64,000 bases of DNA from Hymenobacter monticola (GCF_022811645.1 NZ_CP094534.1:2108001-2172000); one strand, 5' to 3'. Counted from the stretch's first letter, positions 52,228 to 61,293 are shown. Made by a program: numbers and translations. Notes: a model not told the origin generated them from the letters alone.

Positions 52228-52239
52228 TAGGCGTGCCTA
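52228..52239. promoter_or_regulatory. TAGGCnnGCCTA palindrome, distal copy before fadE
   Basis: TAGGCGTGCCTA. Together with flanking AGTAGGC and GCCTAACA it matches the second copy 68 bases downstream. A -7-like TATCTTGC lies just after it (52251-52258). Confidence 0.6.
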
Positions 52240-52295
52240 ACATTTTTTCTTATCTTGCAACACTAAAATCGCCGGCCCGTTGTTTCTTAAAATAG

Positions 52296-52307
52296 TAGGC
52301 TAGCCTA
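52296..52307. promoter_or_regulatory. TAGGCnnGCCTA palindrome, proximal copy before fadE
   Basis: TAGGCTAGCCTA, a perfect 12-bp palindrome 33 bases before the fadE start, with flanks shared with the distal copy. The pair looks like a double operator for a dimeric repressor. Confidence 0.6.
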
Positions 52308-52340
52308 ACACTTTTTAACTTCACACCCACCCCCACCGAC

Positions 52341-54131
52341 ATGGAAACCACGCAGCATGCCAGCCTCAAGGGCGGCGAATTCATCATCAAGCCGACCGAT
52401 GCCCAGAGCGTGTTCACGCCGGCCGACTTCACCGAGGAGCAGAACTACATGCACCAAACCTGCCTCGACTTCGTGCAGGCTGAGGTGCAGCCTTTGCTCG
52501 AGCGCCTCGACAATCACGAGGAAGGCCTCATGCGCGGCCTGATGGAGAAAGCCGGTCAGCTGGGCCTGTTCGGTGTGAGCATTCCCGAACAGTACGGCGG
52601 GCTCGATATGGACTTCACCACGGCCCTGCGCGTGACTGAGGGCGTGGGCGGCGGCCACTCGTTCCCGGTGGCGTTTGCGGCGCACACGGGCATCGCCATG
52701 CTGCCCATCCTCTACTTCGGCAACGACGAGCAGAAGGCCAAGTACCTGCCTGGCCTCACCAGCGGCGAGCTGATGGGTGCATACTGCCTCACCGAGCCCG
52801 GCTCCGGCTCCGACGCGCTGGGTGCGAAGACCAAGGCCGTGCTCAATGCCGAAGGCACGCACTACGTGCTGAACGGTCAGAAAATGTGGATTACCAACGC
52901 CGGCTTTGCCGACGTGTTTATCGTGTTTGCCCAGATTGACGGCGACAAGTTCACCGGCTTCATCGTGGAGAAAAACACGCCCGGCCTGAGCCTCGGCAAC
53001 GAGGAGCATAAGATGGGCATCAAAGGTTCTTCGACCCGCCAAGTGTTCCTAAGCGACGCGCAAGTGCCCAAGGAAAACGTGCTGGGTGAGATTGGCAAAG
53101 GCCACCTCATCGCCTTTAACGTATTGAACATCGGCCGCATCAAGCTGGCCGCCGCCTGCTTAGGTGCTACCAAAATGGCTTCTACGCTGAGCGTGAAGTA
53201 TGCCAATGAGCGGGTGCAGTTCAAGCTGCCGATTTCGAAGTTTGGCGCCATTCGGCACAAGCTGGCCGAGCAGGCCATCCGCATCTACGCCGTGGAATCG
53301 GGCATCTACCGCGCTGGGGCCGACATCTACCGCATGGAGCAGCAGCTCATGGCCGAAGGCAAGGGCTCGAACGAAGCCCTGCTGGGCGCCGCCCGCGAGT
53401 TTGCCGTGGAGTGCGCCATCCTGAAAGTGGAGGGCTCGGAAGTGCTCGACTATGTGACCGACGAGGGCGTGCAGATTTACGGCGGCTACGGCTTCTCGGC
53501 CGACTACCCGATGGACCGTGCCTACCGCGACTCGCGCATCAACCGCATTTTTGAGGGCACCAACGAAATCAACCGCCTGCTGGCCGTTGACATGATTTTG
53601 AAGAAGGGCCTGAAGGGCGAAATCGACCTGATGGGCCCGGCCCAGGCCGTGCAGCAGGAGCTGATGAGCATTCCAAGCCTGAGCCAGGACGAGGAAACCG
53701 GCCTGTTCAGCAAGGAATACAAGACCATTGCCAACCTGAAAAAGGCGGTCCTGATGGTGGCCGGCTCGGCTGTGCAGAAGTTCACCGCCACCCTGGCCAA
53801 AGAGCAGGAACTGCTGATGAACATCGCCGACATGGCCATCAAAACCTACATCGCCGAGAGCACCTTGCTCCGCGTGGAGAAAGAAGCTGCCGCCAAAGGC
53901 GAAGAAGCCCTGGCCCTGCAAGCCGACATTGCCCGCGTGTACCTGGCCGACGCCGTGGACATTGTGGAGAAAGCCGGCAAAGACGCCATCGGCAGCATGG
54001 CCGAGGGCGACGAGCAGCGCCTGCTGCTCATGGGCCTGAAGCGCTTCACCAAAACCGAACTCATCAACGTGAAGGAGTCGCGCCGCCGCATCGCCGCCAA
54101 GCTGATTGAGGCGAACGAGTACGCGTTCTAG
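52341..54131 (+). CDS. fadE: Acyl-CoA dehydrogenase (FadE type, long form)
   Basis: 596 residues, close to the 594 of Bacillus FadE. The three-domain acyl-CoA dehydrogenase core covers about 35-420: [17 protein letters not shown] binds flavin and substrate, [18 protein letters not shown] is the middle domain, and the catalytic Glu is in [20 protein letters not shown] / [12 protein letters not shown]. An additional C-terminal helical domain (about 440-596) resembles that of very-long-chain dehydrogenases. It introduces the trans-2 double bond in beta-oxidation. With fadN and fadA it completes the cycle; it has its own promoter region with two palindromes. Confidence 0.95.
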   Translation: METTQHASLKGGEFIIKPTDAQSVFTPADFTEEQNYMHQTCLDFVQAEVQPLLERLDNHEEGLMRGLMEKAGQLGLFGVSIPEQYGGLDMDFTTALRVTEGVGGGHSFPVAFAAHTGIAMLPILYFGNDEQKAKYLPGLTSGELMGAYCLTEPGSGSDALGAKTKAVLNAEGTHYVLNGQKMWITNAGFADVFIVFAQIDGDKFTGFIVEKNTPGLSLGNEEHKMGIKGSSTRQVFLSDAQVPKENVLGEIGKGHLIAFNVLNIGRIKLAAACLGATKMASTLSVKYANERVQFKLPISKFGAIRHKLAEQAIRIYAVESGIYRAGADIYRMEQQLMAEGKGSNEALLGAAREFAVECAILKVEGSEVLDYVTDEGVQIYGGYGFSADYPMDRAYRDSRINRIFEGTNEINRLLAVDMILKKGLKGEIDLMGPAQAVQQELMSIPSLSQDEETGLFSKEYKTIANLKKAVLMVAGSAVQKFTATLAKEQELLMNIADMAIKTYIAESTLLRVEKEAAAKGEEALALQADIARVYLADAVDIVEKAGKDAIGSMAEGDEQRLLLMGLKRFTKTELINVKESRRRIAAKLIEANEYAF

Positions 54132-54170
54132 AACACGGATTGGCACAGAACTTCGATTCTGTAGCTGATA

Positions 54171-54208
54171 AAAAAAGGCCGCTCCTGGGTTCAGGAGCGG
54201 CCTTTTTT
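54171..54208 (+). terminator. Intrinsic terminator after fadE (twin of 55854-55889)
   Basis: An 11-bp stem GGCCGCTCCTG / CAGGAGCGGCC (54177-54187 and 54192-54202) with a GGTT loop, A-run and T6. The same stem recurs after the next gene. Confidence 0.92.
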
Positions 54209-54364
54209 ATTGTTGCGTGTGGAGCATTGGGTGTATATAGGAAAAATTATTTTTTGAAAAATTAAGATATGGAGAAGCCTTTTACGGCAAGAGCTGGTCT
54301 GGAAGAAAAGCACGGCGCGGCCGCCTTGCTTCAGGCATTTATCACTCTTTTTCTTTCTGTGTTT

Positions 54365-55834
54365 ATGAAACCCTTTACTCTTTTCCTAGCCATGCTGGTG
54401 GCGGCGCTGGGTTGGCTGGCACCCACTGCCCAGGCACAAATCTGCGCGGCGCCCACCAATGTCAGCATGACCAGCAACTCCGATTCGACGGTACTGATAA
54501 CATTCACGCCCTCTCCCAATGCAGTGAGCTACACCGTGCGCTACTTCTGGACCGGTGACAGTACCGCCACCGGCATCCGGACGATAACCACGACAACGTC
54601 GCCCGTATTCATCGCCGGGCTGCAGGTTGGGAGGTACTATGTAGTGACCATCAGCAGCAACTGCGCCGGGGGCGGCACTTCGGGGGGCACCACGCAGGTG
54701 GTGCAGGTAGGGGGCACGGGGCCGGTTTCCTGTGCTGCGCCCACCAGCGTGTCGGCCGTGGCGACTGGCGCCACGTCGGCTTCGGTTGGTTTTCCGTCGG
54801 TGTCCGGGGCCATCGGCTACCAGGTGCAATACTACCCGCTGGGCACGGCCCTGACGACGACCGTTAACACCCTGACTTCGCCGGTGGCGCTGACCGGCTT
54901 GCAGCCAAACACGCAGTACGGAATCCGCGTCATCAGCATCTGTGGTGCCGGGAGCCAGTCGGCGCCGGTCAGCACCACGGTGCGCACCAACGCCCCGACT
55001 GCTCCCTGCGGCACGGTTGGCAACGTCAGCACCTCTGTCACCACCAGCACGGCCACGTTAAATTTTGCTCCGGTTTCGGGCGCACAGAGCTACACTGTTC
55101 GGTACTATGCGGCGGGCGACAGCATTAACACGCAGACAATTTACACTTCCGGCTCGCCCCTCACGCTGAGCGCCTTGCTACCCAACACGAACTATGTGGT
55201 GCGCATCTATACCAACTGCACCAGCACCAGCACTTCGGGTCCGAGGCTGGTGACGCTGCGCACCCTTGCGGTGCCCGCGCCCTGCGGTGCCGTCACGAAT
55301 GTGGTGGTAACGGCCACCAGCGCCTCCACAGCCACGGTCAGCTTCACGCCCGGTGTCAACAATACCAGCTTCACCGTGACGTATTACATGCCCAACGACT
55401 CGGCGCGCTGGGTGATATCGAACGCTTCGCCTGTCACCATCACCGGCCTGGTGCCCGGCCGCACCTACACCATTCAGGTGCGGAGCACCTGCGGCACCGG
55501 AGCCACCGTTATGTACACGGCCGGAGCCCCCATCACCTATTCGTTCCGCAGTGCGCTGAGTGCCCGGACGGTGCTGGGCACCGGCACGCTGGAAGTATTC
55601 CCCAACCCCGCCCACCACACTGTCAGCCTAGTGCTGCCGGCCGTGACCGGCGCTGCGCAAGCCCGGGTTACGCTGCTGAACGCTCTGGGCCAGCAAGTGC
55701 GCGAACTTACCTTGCCGCTGTCGGCCACGGAAACGCGGGCTGCGCTCAACTTGTCGGGCGTGGCGCCGGGCCTCTACACCTTGCGCGTGGCGGCGGGCGG
55801 CCAAACGGCCAGCCAGCGCCTGGCAGTGGAATAG
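54365..55834 (+). CDS. T9SS-secreted protein built of fibronectin-III modules
   Basis: 489 residues from ATG 54365, which gives the signal peptide MKPFTLFLAMLVAALGWLAP ... AQAQ; the ATG at 54269 would add 32 residues not expected before a signal peptide. Four FN3-type modules, each starting with a Cys-Ala/Gly pair (CAAPTNVSM, CAAPTSVSAV, CGTVGNVSTS, CGAVTNVVVT) and ending in a Cys-containing strand, suggest a disulfide per module. A type A sorting domain ends the protein (VFPNPAHHTVSL, LLNALGQQVREL, APGLYTLRV, QRLAVE). Surface structural or adhesive role inferred. Identical-stem terminators flank the gene. Confidence 0.9.
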   Translation: MKPFTLFLAMLVAALGWLAPTAQAQICAAPTNVSMTSNSDSTVLITFTPSPNAVSYTVRYFWTGDSTATGIRTITTTTSPVFIAGLQVGRYYVVTISSNCAGGGTSGGTTQVVQVGGTGPVSCAAPTSVSAVATGATSASVGFPSVSGAIGYQVQYYPLGTALTTTVNTLTSPVALTGLQPNTQYGIRVISICGAGSQSAPVSTTVRTNAPTAPCGTVGNVSTSVTTSTATLNFAPVSGAQSYTVRYYAAGDSINTQTIYTSGSPLTLSALLPNTNYVVRIYTNCTSTSTSGPRLVTLRTLAVPAPCGAVTNVVVTATSASTATVSFTPGVNNTSFTVTYYMPNDSARWVISNASPVTITGLVPGRTYTIQVRSTCGTGATVMYTAGAPITYSFRSALSARTVLGTGTLEVFPNPAHHTVSLVLPAVTGAAQARVTLLNALGQQVRELTLPLSATETRAALNLSGVAPGLYTLRVAAGGQTASQRLAVE

Positions 55835-55853
55835 TAGGCGGCCATTCCAAGTA

Positions 55854-55889
55854 AAAAAGGCCGCTCCTGATGCAGGAGCGGCCTTTTTT
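55854..55889. terminator. Bidirectional intrinsic terminator (twin of 54171-54208)
   Basis: GGCCGCTCCTG (55859-55869) and CAGGAGCGGCC (55873-55883) around an ATG loop, with A-run and T6. It serves both convergent T9SS cargo genes. Confidence 0.92.
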
Positions 55890-55912
55890 GTGAATGTTGC
55901 TGATGGAGTGGC

Positions 55913-58900
55913 TTATTCCTTTACCAGTTTCACGCGTTGGGTCTTGCCCTCAAGTGCGAAGTGCAGCACATAAAACCCGCGGGGCAGCTGGCCCAGTCCG
56001 TGTACCGTCAGTTGAGCAGCACCTGCCGGCACCTCCAATTCCTGCCTGAGCACCGGACGGCCGCTGGCATCGGTGAAAACTACCGTGGTGCGGACGGCCT
56101 GAGCAGCTTGCGTGCGCAAGTAAAGCACCTCCTTGAAGGGGTTGGGGCCGGCCACGGCTGCCACAACCGCGCTGCCAAACGCCACGGCCCGCGCCGGCGT
56201 GTAGGTGCTGGTGCCATCCAAGTCAAGTTGTTTCAGGCGGTAGTAGCGCGTGCCAGCAGCCAGTTCCGGCGCATCGACAAAGCGGTAAGCCTGCGCGGTG
56301 GTGCTGGTGGCACTCACGCTTGGCACGAAGCCCACCGCCCGGAATTCGTAGCCATCGGCCGAAGCTTCTATGCTGAACCCTTTGCTGTTGTGCTCGCTGG
56401 CCGTGGCCCAGCTGAGAAGGGCTTGATTGCCCTGGCGCACCGCCTCAAAGCGCGTGAGCGTAACCGGCAGCGGCGATGCCGTTACCTGGCCCAGCAGTTG
56501 CACGTCGCGCAGCAGGGCGTAGCGGCCGGCGCTGCTGCTGCCGATGCCGAAGTACACCCGCACGGTCAGCCTTTGACCGGGCGTGAGGGCAATGCCGGCG
56601 CTGGTAGCCGCCAGGGGCAAGCGGTAGGTGGTCGACAAGCCGCTAGTCTGGTTGGGCAGGTTGATAACGTTGTTGAAGGCTCCGTAATTGGCGGCGGGCA
56701 ACGGGCCGCCGGGCACTGCTTTGCCGCCCGCCGCCACGTCGGTCGAGTCGGAAATGAAGTTGCTGCGCGAATACACCACCGCCAGACGGCCGTTGGCCGA
56801 GCCGTAGCCGGCCGCGCTCAGAATGAGCGAATCGAGCCGGATGGTATAGCCGCTGGCGGCCGTCACAACAAACTGCTCGTAGTATTTGCGGTTGACGGTT
56901 TGCACGTTGTCGGGCGTGGCGGGGCTGGAAGTCGTGTTCCAGGTGCCGGCCGCCGTAGGGCCCAGGCCCTGGCCATTGGCGCCGGAATAGGCCGGCACGC
57001 TGCTCACCGAGCCATCGGCCAGTTGCAGCCGGCGCAGGCTGGCCGTGCTGGCGGCCACCGCCGCCGAGCGCGTGGCCGCTTGGTCCTGCATATCGGCTTG
57101 CAAGGGCCATTGCTGCAACGCGGCCGACAACAGGCGCGTGGTGAACGTAGTGCTGAGCACTCCGCTCTGGCCGGCCGCGCAGGTGCTTTGCAGCGTCACG
57201 GTGTAGGTGGTAGCCGAAGCCAGGCCACTCAAAGCCACCGGCGAGGCCGTGGGCGCAGGCGTCACAGTCGTGACCGCGCCACCGGCGGGCTGGTACGTCA
57301 GCACGTAGGTGGTGCTGCCCGCCGCGGGCGTGAAGCTGACGCTGGCCGAATTGCTGGTAATGCTGCCCACGGCCAGGTTGGCGGGGTTGGCACAGGTAGG
57401 CGTGGCCTCGCCTTTCACGGCCACGGTTTTGAGCAGCGCGTAGCGGCTGCTGGTAGTGCCCAGCGCGAAATAGAGCCGAAAGGCAATGCTTTGCCCGTTG
57501 GTGAGACTGACGCCCGCACCCGCCGTCAGGGGCAGGCGGAACTGCGAGAACGAAGTGTTCTGGTTATTTACTGCCACCGGCGCGGCAGCCGAACCCAGGA
57601 TATAGGTGCTGGTTGCAAAGCCATCGGTGGAATAGGCTATAGCCAGCTTGCCGTTGGCCGTGTTGTAGAAAGCCGACGACAATATCAGCGAATCGAGCCG
57701 CAACTGGCCGTTCGTCGCCGTCGTGGTAAACTCTTCATAATAAGCGGGCCGAATGGTACCGTTCCAGCCGGTGCCGTCGGCATTGGGCGCGGTGGCCTGG
57801 CCGTAAGCCACGGAGTTAGCGGTGTAGCCGGTCACGGTGGTTCCATCGGCGGCGGCCATGTTGGCGAAGGTGGGCGCACTGGCCGTCACGTTGGGCGAGC
57901 GGGTGGCGGCTTCGTCGTTGTTGTCAGCCGTTAGCAGCCAGCGCTGAAGCACCGAGGAACTGAGTGCGGCAGCGGCCGCCGTGGTAAGCGTTGTAGTAGC
58001 CGTGGTGCCGGCGCCGCCCGCGCAATTGCTGGTCACGCTCACGGTGTAGGTGGTGTTTGGTGTCAAGCCGCCCAAGGTCACCGGCCCCGCCGCAACCGTT
58101 TGCGTGCTCGAAGCAGGGGTGGTGCTGATGGTGTAGCTGGTGTTGGTGCCGGGGGCCGTGAACGTAAGCTGTGCCGAAGTGGCGGCAATGCTTCCTGCCG
58201 TTAAATTGCTGGCCGCCGCACACGGCGTGGCCACCACCGCAGCACTGACGCCTTTTGCCGTTACCGCTCGCAGTTGGGCTTGGCGAATAGCCGTGGTTGA
58301 ACCAAGAGCATAATAGAGCCGGATGCTGAGTGTTTGCCCGGCGGGCACGGCCACACCCGTGGCGCCGTTCAAAGCCAGGCGGTAGGTGGTCGCGTTCACC
58401 ACCGGCCCGCTCGTCCGATTGGGTACCAGCGTCGCATCAGTTGCCACCGTGGTGAAGGCGCCGGTAGCCGTGGCAGGCTGCGCGGTGGGCGAGGAGGCTG
58501 ACCCCCCGGCCGGCAGCGTGCCCCCGGTCACTTCGCTTAGGGTAGTGAAGCCGTTCGTGGAATAGGAAACGCCAACCCGGCCATTTGCGCTGTTGTTAAA
58601 GGCCGAGGAAAAGATGAGAGAGTCGACGCGCAGGTTGTAACCGCTGGCGGCTACGATGGTAAACTCCTCGTATATCGTCCGGCTCAAGGTGCCGCTGGTC
58701 CAACCGCCGCCGTTGTTGCCGTTGGGCGAAAATGCCTGGCCTCGCGCTGTGGAATAGCCGGGTATGCTACCGCTGGTTGAAGAGCCATCAGACAGAGCCA
58801 GGCCGGCGAAGGTGGGCGTGCTCGCCGTCACGCCCGCGGCCGCTGTCGTGGCCACATTGTCGGCCGTGAGGGGCCATTGTTCCAGGATAACGCTTTGGGC

Positions 58901-58993
58901 CTGTCCGGCCAGTGGCAAAGCCAAGCCGATAAGAAACAGAGCCAGCCGCCGAAGCCGGTCCAGGGGCATTACTAAATGTAAAATTGAAGCCAT
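55913..58993 (-). CDS. Large T9SS-secreted protein with three ~150-residue repeats and FN3 linkers
   Basis: 1026 residues. The signal peptide is basic then hydrophobic (DRLRRLALFLIGLALPLAGQ), with ATG 58969 as a possible alternative start. Three related beta domains begin LEQWPLTADN, LQRWLLTADNND and LQQWPLQADMQD and each contains a Y(Y)E(E/Q)F ... RLDSLI(L/F)SSA(F/G) core, NGRL/KLAVVYS and a terminal strand. Cys-paired FN3 modules (CAAASNLTAG, CANPANLAVG) separate them. A further FN3-like domain (LTRFEAVRQGNQALLSWATA) leads to a type A sorting domain (AGPNPFKEVLYL, PRGFYVLHF, KLVKE). No catalytic motif. A structured leader lies just upstream. Confidence 0.9.
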   Translation of the reverse strand: MASILHLVMPLDRLRRLALFLIGLALPLAGQAQSVILEQWPLTADNVATTAAAGVTASTPTFAGLALSDGSSTSGSIPGYSTARGQAFSPNGNNGGGWTSGTLSRTIYEEFTIVAASGYNLRVDSLIFSSAFNNSANGRVGVSYSTNGFTTLSEVTGGTLPAGGSASSPTAQPATATGAFTTVATDATLVPNRTSGPVVNATTYRLALNGATGVAVPAGQTLSIRLYYALGSTTAIRQAQLRAVTAKGVSAAVVATPCAAASNLTAGSIAATSAQLTFTAPGTNTSYTISTTPASSTQTVAAGPVTLGGLTPNTTYTVSVTSNCAGGAGTTATTTLTTAAAAALSSSVLQRWLLTADNNDEAATRSPNVTASAPTFANMAAADGTTVTGYTANSVAYGQATAPNADGTGWNGTIRPAYYEEFTTTATNGQLRLDSLILSSAFYNTANGKLAIAYSTDGFATSTYILGSAAAPVAVNNQNTSFSQFRLPLTAGAGVSLTNGQSIAFRLYFALGTTSSRYALLKTVAVKGEATPTCANPANLAVGSITSNSASVSFTPAAGSTTYVLTYQPAGGAVTTVTPAPTASPVALSGLASATTYTVTLQSTCAAGQSGVLSTTFTTRLLSAALQQWPLQADMQDQAATRSAAVAASTASLRRLQLADGSVSSVPAYSGANGQGLGPTAAGTWNTTSSPATPDNVQTVNRKYYEQFVVTAASGYTIRLDSLILSAAGYGSANGRLAVVYSRSNFISDSTDVAAGGKAVPGGPLPAANYGAFNNVINLPNQTSGLSTTYRLPLAATSAGIALTPGQRLTVRVYFGIGSSSAGRYALLRDVQLLGQVTASPLPVTLTRFEAVRQGNQALLSWATASEHNSKGFSIEASADGYEFRAVGFVPSVSATSTTAQAYRFVDAPELAAGTRYYRLKQLDLDGTSTYTPARAVAFGSAVVAAVAGPNPFKEVLYLRTQAAQAVRTTVVFTDASGRPVLRQELEVPAGAAQLTVHGLGQLPRGFYVLHFALEGKTQRVKLVKE

Positions 58994-59000
58994 GAAATAG

Positions 59001-59069
59001 AAAAAGAGGGTGGGATTACAGGTCTCCTGGCACGGAGACGTTCCGGCAAGGTCCTGAAATCACACCCTC
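59001..59069 (-). ncRNA. Structured leader / attenuator-like RNA before the large T9SS gene
   Basis: On the minus strand: P1 is GAGGGTG/CACCCTC (59069-59063 with 59012-59006), P2 is GATTTCAGG/CCTGTAATC with one mismatch, and an apical hairpin is TCTCC-GTGCCA-GGAGA, with an unpaired ACCTTGCCGGAACG on one side. P1 is followed by five T residues (59005-59001), and the ATG is 7 bases further on. A -7-like TAAAGTTG lies just upstream (59094-59087). It looks like a compact riboswitch or attenuator, but no known class was recognised. Confidence 0.55.
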
Positions 59070-59192
59070 AGTTCTATATTTTGCTTCAACTTTATTTCCG
59101 CAATCGATGTCGGGAACGTTGCCGGATACGCACTGTGGCTCGGACTCAGCTCTATTCAACTGACTCGATTGACCATCAAATAATTAATCGTG

Positions 59193-60665
59193 CTACTTGA
59201 CCACAATTTTCTCCAATTGCAGCGCTGCTGATTTTTTACTCGGCCGGCTCACGCCCACAATGGTTTTCTCGCCCAGCCAGGCGGTGAAGTCTTTCACATA
59301 GGCCAGCTGCTGGTCGTCGGCCACGTTCAGCTTGAGGCGTTCGGGCGAGCCCACCACGCCGGTTTGGGCATTTACCCGGCGTAGGTACAGGTCCGATTTT
59401 TTGTCCCGCGTTTCCAGCGTGAGCAACTGCACCGTGTTGCCAAACACCGCCGCCCGGAAGCCGATGCCCGTGTAAGCGTCCACGGCCGGGGCCACCTGGT
59501 CTTTGGCCACCAAGCTGTGCCAGGTGGGCGACCCAAACTCATTGTAGCCGAACAAATGCAGTTCGCGGGCGTGCACCGGCGCCTCGCTGCCGCCTTCCTC
59601 GAAATGCTTTTCGGCTGCTACCACCAGCTGCTTATCAGCCGTGAGCAGCAAGTCGCTCAGATACAAGTCGTCCAGCCGCTTCACGTCGAGGCCGCTGGCC
59701 TTGCTTACCTCGGCCAGGTAGGCGGGCGTAAACCGAAACTCGGGCGAAAACTTCATGTCGCCGTTGCCGCTGAAGTCATACTTCACCACCTTCAGGCTGT
59801 AGTACTCGCCGGTTTCATAGTCGGCGCAGAGGGCGGCGGCGTACAGGCTGCCGTCGTTCAGCACCGTGAACTTGGCGTCGCGCACCGTCACGGCGCGCCC
59901 GCCAAACACCCCGCCCACCGGCACGCCCAGCACTTTCACATCGGTTTTGGCGCCGGGCAGGTAGCGGCGCACGGTCAGCTTCTTCATGCCGTCGCTCACC
60001 AGCGTCACGTACTGGGTGCCATCGTTGGCCACGTGCACGGCCGGCGAAAAAAAGTCGCCGATGTCGCGGAAGTCATACGTTTTTTCCTCCAGCTGCAGCA
60101 CGTTCTGGTCAAAGAGTGTGGCCGCGATGCTCTTCACCTGCTGCCCCGTGGCGAAGTAGCGGAAAGCCAGCAGCCGGCTGCCGTCGGGCGAGATGGACAC
60201 GCCGGGGCGCCGGTCGCGCGGGCTCGCGCTCATCACCACCTTAGCGGGGCTGCGCTGGCCGCTTTGCAGGTTCACGGCTACCACGGCCAGGTTCTGGCCG
60301 GCGTCGTCCTTATGGTGCAGCACCACCAGCGCCTGCTTGTCGCCCCGCCCGAAGGCTTCGAGGGTTTCGTCGGGGGCCACCGGAATGGTTGCGCTCCACT
60401 GCTTTTTCAAGTCGGCGTCGTAGCGCTCCACGGCGTAGCCGCCGGCGCTTTGGTGGGCCAGTATCACAAAGCCCGAGCCGTCGGCCAGGGGCAGGGTTTT
60501 GCGCGGCACCCGCATGTCGTAGCGGTCGGGGCCCTGCTCGGGCAGGTAGCTAAACGGGGTTAACTTCACTTTTTGTGCCCAGGCCGGCGCCGCGGCCAGC
60601 GCCCATCCCATCGAGCCCAGCAAGCAAGCCCGCCGCAGTAGTATTTTTGCGTGTGATTGAGTCAT
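59193..60665 (-). CDS. Secreted beta-propeller-like protein of unknown function
   Basis: 490 residues. A signal peptide (ACLLGSMGWALAAAPAWA, then QKV) leads into repeated beta-strand segments separated by 40 to 60 residues (GFVILAHQSAGGYAVERYD, LVVLHHKDDAGQNLAVVAVN, VSISPDGSRLLAFRYFA, YVTLVSDGMKKLTVRRY, LLLTADKQLVVAAEKHF, VQLLTLETRDKKSDLYLRRV), as in a six- or seven-blade propeller. No sorting domain at the C-terminus, so a periplasmic location is likely. The family is not recognised. TACTTTTG at 60702-60695 may be its -7 element. Confidence 0.8.
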   Translation of the reverse strand: MTQSHAKILLRRACLLGSMGWALAAAPAWAQKVKLTPFSYLPEQGPDRYDMRVPRKTLPLADGSGFVILAHQSAGGYAVERYDADLKKQWSATIPVAPDETLEAFGRGDKQALVVLHHKDDAGQNLAVVAVNLQSGQRSPAKVVMSASPRDRRPGVSISPDGSRLLAFRYFATGQQVKSIAATLFDQNVLQLEEKTYDFRDIGDFFSPAVHVANDGTQYVTLVSDGMKKLTVRRYLPGAKTDVKVLGVPVGGVFGGRAVTVRDAKFTVLNDGSLYAAALCADYETGEYYSLKVVKYDFSGNGDMKFSPEFRFTPAYLAEVSKASGLDVKRLDDLYLSDLLLTADKQLVVAAEKHFEEGGSEAPVHARELHLFGYNEFGSPTWHSLVAKDQVAPAVDAYTGIGFRAAVFGNTVQLLTLETRDKKSDLYLRRVNAQTGVVGSPERLKLNVADDQQLAYVKDFTAWLGEKTIVGVSRPSKKSAALQLEKIVVK

Positions 60666-60994
60666 AAATTAATAATCTAGCTTCACTGCCTCTTCAAAAG
60701 TAGCTATTGCGCCGGTTTTTGGCCTTGTTTTCGCTACCTGCCTGTTGGCAGCGAGGGCGTTGATAAAAAAATGTTAGCCGAACCATAACACTATTTACCC
60801 CTCCCCCGTACAGGGAACCCGTTTACTTTGCGGTGGTCAACGAGGCTTAATCGAGGCCCTTTCTCCAGCGCTTTTCTACCGCCCATTTTCGCTTCTTGCT
60901 TCCCACCAGTTGGCTTGTAAAGTTTTGAGGCACTGCTTTGTTTAAAAACAGCGCGCCTCGCTATCTTTGAATCCGGCTGCTATATATAAGTATT
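60666..60994. other. Intergenic promoter region between divergent genes
   Basis: About 330 bases without a gene. The left end carries a leftward -7-like TACTTTTG (60702-60695); the right end carries a complete rightward promoter (60937-60969). The middle, including a pyrimidine-rich CCCCTCCCCC stretch near 60800, shows no repeat or convincing RNA structure. Confidence 0.5.
60937..60969 (+). promoter_or_regulatory. Consensus Bacteroidota promoter before the small exported protein gene
   Basis: TTTG at 60937-60940, a 21-base spacer, then TATCTTTG at 60962-60969, an exact fit to the TTTG / TAnnTTTG consensus. The start codon follows 25 bases later. Confidence 0.65.
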
Positions 60995-61225
60995 ATGAAA
61001 TCACTTTTGAAGTTCTCGCTCTTATCGGCCCTCATCATTGGCGGTAGGTTTGCTAAAACGACAATACCTGCTACTGCGGCGCAGCCCAATACTTTTCAGG
61101 GCCGCCCCGATTCTTCCGTTGTACTGGTGCACCAAGTGCTCACTTCCGAACCCGTAAAGCCTGCCCAACACCCAGCCCCGTCGCAGCAGCAGAGTGGCAG
61201 TGGCCTGATAACAGAGCTGTTCTAA
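60995..61225 (+). CDS. Small exported protein of unknown function
   Basis: 76 residues. A basic-hydrophobic start (MKSLLKFSLLSALIIGG) suggests a signal peptide with cleavage near TAA-Q (residues 27-30). The mature part is short and Pro/Gln/Ser-rich (HPAPSQQQSGSGLITELF) without a recognisable domain. A consensus promoter precedes it and a perfect hairpin terminator follows, so it is a real single-gene transcript despite its size. Confidence 0.65.
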   Translation: MKSLLKFSLLSALIIGGRFAKTTIPATAAQPNTFQGRPDSSVVLVHQVLTSEPVKPAQHPAPSQQQSGSGLITELF

Positions 61226-61237
61226 CCGGAACCTCCC

Positions 61238-61265
61238 AACGACTTTCACCAAGTCGTTTTTTTTT
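61238..61265 (+). terminator. Intrinsic terminator after the small exported protein gene
   Basis: AACGACTT (61238-61245) pairs perfectly with AAGTCGTT (61251-61258) around a TCACC loop, followed by T residues to 61265. Confidence 0.88.
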
Positions 61266-61293
61266 GCCCGTACCAGATTAGCTGAGCGATGTG

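Noticed and set aside
55937..57934. Rightward 665-codon open frame over the large T9SS cargo gene
   Set aside because: Antisense frame with Gly/Arg/Ala/His-rich sequence, no start context, and in conflict with a well-supported leftward gene.
59006..59069. Cobalamin or TPP riboswitch in front of the large T9SS gene
   Set aside because: AGGAGACCTG recalls a B12 box, and the complementary strand recalls part of a thi box, but the remaining conserved elements of either class are absent and the RNA is far too short for cobalamin.
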